Positions 26,386 to 29,741 of a DNA stretch of 29,741 nucleotides are shown here, one piece after another; position 1 is the first letter of the stretch; each line of letters begins with the position of its first letter. The notes below the pieces were generated by a model. That model was not told where the DNA came from, searched no databases, and was given only the letters and a program-made list of their open reading frames with translations. The stretch is from SHZI01 sp032122615 (GTDB taxonomy: Bacteria > Pseudomonadota > Gammaproteobacteria > Steroidobacterales > GCA-2729495), in NCBI GenBank assembly GCA_032122615.1, contig JAQBGF010000032.1:1-29741 (forward strand), read 5' to 3'. A program made the translations under genes and the position numbers.

Positions 26386-27401
26386 CGAAGCCCGCACCAG
26401 CTGCGGCGACCGCCCGGCCGGCGGTCCTGGATCTGCTCGCAGACGGGAACTGGCACTCCGGCGTGTCGCTGGGCGCGACGCTCGGCTTGTCCCGTGCTGC
26501 CATATGGAAACAGGTGCGCGGTCTGCGCACACTTGGTCTGACCGTCAACGCTGAGCGTGGCCGCGGCTACCGACTCGATCAGTCGCTCAATCTGCTGAGT
26601 GCCGCCAAAATTCTCAGCGGCCTGGAGCCAGCAACCCGGCAGGCGCTTGATTCGCTGGACGTGCTGAGGGTAACCGCGTCGACGAACCAGTGTCTGACTG
26701 TGCGGCCCGCCCCACCGGCAGGCCGGCTTTGGGCTGTAGTGGCTGAATATCAGACCGGGGGCCGCGGCAGGCGAGGGCGTCGCTGGCTTTCGCCCCTGGG
26801 TCACGGGGTTTGCCTGTCGGTTTCCTGGGCCTTCGAGGTTGCGCCCCGCGACCTGCCTTCACTCAGTCTCGCGGCGGGGGTGGCGGTATCCCTCGCCCTC
26901 GCGGACAGGGGCGTGGACGGCGTACAACTAAAATGGCCCAACGACGTCATGGCCGGTGGGGGGAAGGTGGGAGGCATACTGGTCGAGGTAGCCGGTGAGC
27001 CGGGTGGACCGCTGCGTGCAGTTATCGGCATTGGCCTCAACGTTCGACCGGTGCCGGGAATTGCGGCGACACTTCGGGACGAGGGCGGCAACTCCACCGC
27101 TGTGGGCCTGGACGAACTGCACAGCGAGGGTTGTCTTGAACGTAACGCGCTGGTTGCCGCCTTGCTGAACGCGCTTCACTCGAGTCTTCGGAATTTCACC
27201 CACGGGGGCGGGGACCCCTTTCTGGAAACCTGGCGCCGGTCCGACTACCTGGCTGGTCGGCCCGTCGTCGTTACCAGCGGCAAGGACGTTCTCCGTGGAA
27301 TTGCCCGGGGGATTGCCGACGATGGCTCTCTCCTGGTCGAGACGGCCGACCGCATCGTTCCGGTGGTGGCCGGCGACGTTACCCTGCGGATGCCGGCGTG
27401 A
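26367..27401 (+). CDS. birA: Bifunctional biotin ligase / biotin operon repressor
   Basis: BirA attaches biotin to the acetyl-CoA carboxylase carrier protein and can repress biotin genes. From GTG 26367 it is 344 residues. An N-terminal winged helix (VLDLLADGNWHSGVSLGATL, LSRAAIWKQVRGLRTLG) is followed by the ligase domain with AEYQTGGRGRRGRRW (biotinyl-AMP loop), KWPNDVM, GKVGGILVE and GIGLNV, and a small C-terminal SH3-like domain. GTG 26367 is chosen because the winged helix starts soon after it and AAGG lies upstream; the frame is open further upstream inside plsY. The overlap with plsY and the 24-base gap to coaX indicate one operon. No biotin genes are in the window. Confidence 0.94.
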   Translation: MASFPLTKPAPAAATARPAVLDLLADGNWHSGVSLGATLGLSRAAIWKQVRGLRTLGLTVNAERGRGYRLDQSLNLLSAAKILSGLEPATRQALDSLDVLRVTASTNQCLTVRPAPPAGRLWAVVAEYQTGGRGRRGRRWLSPLGHGVCLSVSWAFEVAPRDLPSLSLAAGVAVSLALADRGVDGVQLKWPNDVMAGGGKVGGILVEVAGEPGGPLRAVIGIGLNVRPVPGIAATLRDEGGNSTAVGLDELHSEGCLERNALVAALLNALHSSLRNFTHGGGDPFLETWRRSDYLAGRPVVVTSGKDVLRGIARGIADDGSLLVETADRIVPVVAGDVTLRMPA

Positions 27402-27425
27402 GGATATCCAGCTGAAGGTTCGCGC

Positions 27426-28277
27426 ATGAAGCTGTTGGTCGATATCGGTAACAGTCGCATCAAGTGGGCGTTTGGTGTCGCGGACCGGTTTGTCGCCCAA
27501 GGCGAAGCATTCGGGGATGTCGAGCCATCTTTGGGCGTCATGCTTGAATCCCGATACGAGCCGGAGGAAATCCGCGTCGCCAATGTGGCGGGAGCCGACG
27601 CGGGATTCCGGATCGCAGCGCTCCTTGCCGAGCGCTTTCGTATCAAACCGGTATTTGCTGGATCCGCCGCCGTCGGCGCGGGGATCCGCAACGGATACAG
27701 CGACCCCGGGCAACTAGGCATTGACCGGTGGCTTGCCCTCTGCGGGGCTTTTTCCCGCTATAAGGCGCCCATTTGTGTCGTGGATACCGGCACGGCTACT
27801 ACCCTTGACCTAGTAACTGGCGACGGTAAGCATAAAGGCGGGTTGATCCTGCCAGGTATTGAACTGATGCAGCTGGCCCTGCTGCGCGGAACGGGCGATC
27901 TGGCGCGCCTTTCTGCCGGCGCAGACTCGGGCCTGGACCGCGCGTTTCAAGCCGCCGGGTTATCCACTTCCCAGGTTGAGTCCCGGATCGTGCTTGGTCA
28001 TGAGACTGGCGCCGCCATTCGGTTCGGTGGCTTGCAGGCCACAGCCTGCCTTGCGCGACAATGCATGGATGAGCTGTGTGCCGACCGGTCGGTTGAGGCC
28101 ATTCCCGGGGTTCTCGTGGTCACTGGTGGCGCGGCACTTGTCTTACATGCGGCGCTGCTCCGACAGGGCGGATTTCAGGGTGCCAACGTGCGGCAGGGTC
28201 ATCGTCTCGAGCACCGGCACCAGCTAGTGCTGGAAGGCCTGGCGCTCGATCCCCCGTGTTTCACTACTGCCGGATGA
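27426..28277 (+). CDS. coaX: Type III pantothenate kinase
   Basis: CoaX phosphorylates pantothenate, the first step of coenzyme A synthesis, and unlike CoaA is not inhibited by CoA. The 283-residue protein has the ASKHA motifs DIGNSRIKWAF (residues 6-16), GIDRWLALCGA, VVDTGTATTLDLV and GGLILPGIELM. The C-terminal part is slightly longer than usual, ending LEGLALDPPCFTTAG. The birA-coaX order is conserved in Gammaproteobacteria. ATG 27426 has GAAGG about eight bases upstream. Confidence 0.93.
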   Translation: MKLLVDIGNSRIKWAFGVADRFVAQGEAFGDVEPSLGVMLESRYEPEEIRVANVAGADAGFRIAALLAERFRIKPVFAGSAAVGAGIRNGYSDPGQLGIDRWLALCGAFSRYKAPICVVDTGTATTLDLVTGDGKHKGGLILPGIELMQLALLRGTGDLARLSAGADSGLDRAFQAAGLSTSQVESRIVLGHETGAAIRFGGLQATACLARQCMDELCADRSVEAIPGVLVVTGGAALVLHAALLRQGGFQGANVRQGHRLEHRHQLVLEGLALDPPCFTTAG

Positions 28278-28299
28278 TCAGCAGGACCATGCAAGCCTG

Positions 28300-28950
28300 A
28301 TGCGAAACCTCTTTCTGGCATTGATCCTCGCGAATCTGCTGTTTCTGGCGTGGCACGTCTGGATCGACCCGTCCCAGCCCGCCCCGCCAGTGGCCCAGCC
28401 GGGGGAGTTGGCGGTATTCGGACCGGCATCAGGCCAGGCCCCAACCGTGTTGTCAGTCGGTCAGGGCGTTGGCGCCTGCCTGCGGATGGGGCCGCTACTC
28501 AGTAGTGCCGCAGCACAGCAAGTTCGCGAGCAGCTGACCGCCCGGGGTATCGATGCCGTGCCAGTCGCTCGGGAATCTGAGCAATGGCTTGGTCACTGGG
28601 TCCAGATTGGAGGATTTTCGTCGGTGTCCGACGCGGAAACTGCACGGCAACGCCTGATCGAGGGGGGTCTGGTTGATGCCTACCTGATGCAGGACGGACC
28701 GGAACCCATGATCAGTCTCGGTGTTTTTAGGGAGCGGACGCGTGCCGACCGGCTTGCCGGAATGGCACAGACCCTGGGTTTCGAGGTGCGGATACGCGAC
28801 CGCTACCGGCCCACCGCCGAGCAGTGGCTCCTGATCCGCCCTCGCGCGGGTCAGACCCTGGGGTCAGCCGATCTCAGCATTGCCGGGGACCGCATCATGA
28901 GGACCGAAAACGCACCCTGTGGCGCGGATGCTTCGTCCGGCAGTGAGTGA
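28300..28950 (+). CDS. Membrane-anchored SPOR-domain protein
   Basis: This 216-residue protein has one N-terminal membrane anchor (LFLALILANLLFLAWHVW), a Pro/Gln/Ala-rich linker, a conserved-looking ACLRMGPL segment and a SPOR domain (WVQIGGFSSVSDAETARQRL to about LGVFRERTRADRLAGMAQTL). SPOR domains bind denuded peptidoglycan glycans at the septum, so a periplasmic division-related role is likely. The position after coaX and before the tRNA-tuf cluster is conserved in Gammaproteobacteria. The last 30 residues look unstructured. It lies 22 bases after coaX. The specific function is unknown. Confidence 0.85.
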   Translation: MRNLFLALILANLLFLAWHVWIDPSQPAPPVAQPGELAVFGPASGQAPTVLSVGQGVGACLRMGPLLSSAAAQQVREQLTARGIDAVPVARESEQWLGHWVQIGGFSSVSDAETARQRLIEGGLVDAYLMQDGPEPMISLGVFRERTRADRLAGMAQTLGFEVRIRDRYRPTAEQWLLIRPRAGQTLGSADLSIAGDRIMRTENAPCGADASSGSE

Positions 28951-28981
28951 CGCGGGTGCAAAGTGGGGCTCCGGAAGCCCT

Positions 28982-28987
28982 TATACT
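28982..28987 (+). promoter_or_regulatory. Possible -10 element of the tRNA-tuf operon
   Basis: TATACT matches the -10 consensus at five of six bases and lies about 40 bases before tRNA-Thr. No good -35 is seen at the right distance (28959-28964 reads CAAAGT), so an activator such as Fis or another promoter is possible. Confidence 0.4.
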
Positions 28988-29027
28988 GTAGGTTCTTGTT
29001 GCTTGGCGCAGGTCGCCGGCGATCCGG

Positions 29028-29099
29028 GCCGGAATAGCTCAATGGCAGAGCAACCGCTTTGTAAGCGGTAGGTTGGGGGTTCAAGTCCCTCTTCCGGCA
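29028..29099 (+). tRNA. tRNA-Thr (TGT), CCA not encoded
   Basis: Acceptor GCCGGAA pairs with TTCCGGC. The anticodon arm is ACCGC-TTTGTAA-GCGGT with anticodon TGT, and the T arm has GGGTTCAAGTCCC. The discriminator A is followed by TGA, so CCA must be added after transcription, unlike the other tRNAs in the window. Confidence 0.94.
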
Positions 29100-29159
29100 T
29101 GACCACCAACGGTTGACAGCAAGCACGCCCGCGCCAGACAATACTCTGCTCGACTCAGC

Positions 29160-29245
29160 GGAGGGGTACCCAAGCGGCCAACGGGGGCAGACTGTAAATC
29201 TGCTGGCTTACGCCTTCGTAGGTTCGAATCCTACCCCCTCCACCA
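29160..29245 (+). tRNA. tRNA-Tyr (GTA)
   Basis: A class II tRNA of 86 bases with a long variable arm. Acceptor GGAGGGG pairs with CCCCTCC, the anticodon loop is ACTGTAAAT with GTA, and CCA is encoded. It is the substrate of TyrS at 15495. Confidence 0.96.
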
Positions 29246-29334
29246 TCGAACGAGGCGGAGGCAGCGGGTAGGTTCAGAGGCGGGCTGCAGTTCCCAAAGG
29301 TCTACAAAACATTCTCGCGAAGATTGTGCAATCC

Positions 29335-29408
29335 GCGGGTGTAGTTCAATGGTAGAACATCAGCCTTCCAAGCTGATTACGTGGGTTCGATTCCCATCAC
29401 CCGCTCCA
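29335..29408 (+). tRNA. tRNA-Gly (TCC)
   Basis: Acceptor GCGGGTG pairs with CACCCGC, the anticodon arm is TCAGC-CTTCCAA-GCTGA with TCC, the discriminator is T and CCA is encoded. Confidence 0.96.
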
Positions 29409-29456
29409 GCTCCGCGAGGTGGCGGTGATCGGGGCTGAGTTTAAGGGAGAGAATTC

Positions 29457-29532
<76 letters not shown>

Positions 29533-29601
29533 GAGCGTGCGTAAAGACAAGTTGAATCGCGGTAAGCGTCGCACCAATACAAACGATAGAGAGAGAAAGC
29601 C

Positions 29602-29741
29602 ATGTCGAAAGCCAAATTTGAGCGTACGAAGCCACACGTAAACGTGGGGACGATCGGCCACGTGGACCATGGTAAGACGACGCTGACAGCGGCGCTGACC
29701 AAGGTGATGGCGGCGAAGTTTGGCGGCGAGGTGTCGGCGTA
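29602..29741 (+). CDS. tuf: Elongation factor Tu, 3' end outside the window
   Basis: The first 46 residues are visible. They begin MSKAKFERTKPHVNVGTIGH and contain the GTP-binding P-loop GHVDHGKT (19-26), identical to EF-Tu. EF-Tu delivers aminoacyl-tRNA to the ribosome. The upstream AGAGAGAGAAAG serves as a purine-rich ribosome site. The tRNA-Thr-Tyr-Gly-Thr-tuf order is the conserved tufB arrangement, normally followed by tRNA-Trp, secE and nusG. Confidence 0.97.
   Translation, partial: MSKAKFERTKPHVNVGTIGHVDHGKTTLTAALTKVMAAKFGGEVSA

Overview
The window is a piece of a GC-rich gammaproteobacterial chromosome. The evidence is the 16S/23S/5S sequences, tRNA-Ile and tRNA-Ala in the rRNA spacer, and the conserved gene order anmK / M23 peptidase / tyrS / rRNA operon / birA / coaX / SPOR / tRNA-Thr-Tyr-Gly-Thr / tuf. 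I cannot name the genus.

Left third (1-8.3 kb): a vitamin B12 uptake and activation cluster, broken up by other genes. It holds btuF (substrate-binding lipoprotein), a PduO-type adenosyltransferase, the TonB-dependent receptor btuB behind a cobalamin riboswitch, btuD (ATPase) and btuC (permease). It contains no corrin-ring biosynthesis genes, so as far as the window shows this is import and adenosylation. An AmpE-family membrane protein, cut by the window edge, overlaps btuF. The btuC and btuD genes lie on the same strand but are separated by an opposite-strand fused chorismate mutase/prephenate dehydrogenase gene (tyrA) and a 0.6-kb non-coding block.

That non-coding block is the most interesting part of the window. 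On the minus strand it carries a near-consensus sigma-54 promoter (5855-5870). A predicted transcript of about 224 nt follows, containing three A-rich AANAANAA-type clusters and ending in a strong intrinsic terminator (5621-5647). This is the architecture of the Pseudomonas CrcZ/CrcY class of Hfq/Crc-sequestering RNAs. btuD starts only 30 bases after the terminator.

Middle (8.4-16.7 kb): rppH and ppx run rightwards and overlap. ppk1, anmK and an M23 endopeptidase run leftwards. tyrS runs rightwards into the rRNA operon. Two convergent junctions (btuF/pduO and ppx/ppk1) hold paired inverted copies of one REP-like repeat, and its GTAG end supplies the stop codons of three of the four flanking genes. 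anmK appears to start at CTG.

Right half (16.7-29.7 kb): a complete rRNA operon with its promoter, boxB/boxA antitermination sites before 16S and 23S, a series of leader hairpins, spacer tRNAs and a terminator. It is followed by mgtE, an M61 peptidase, plsY, birA, coaX and a SPOR-domain gene, all closely spaced, and then four tRNAs and the start of tuf.
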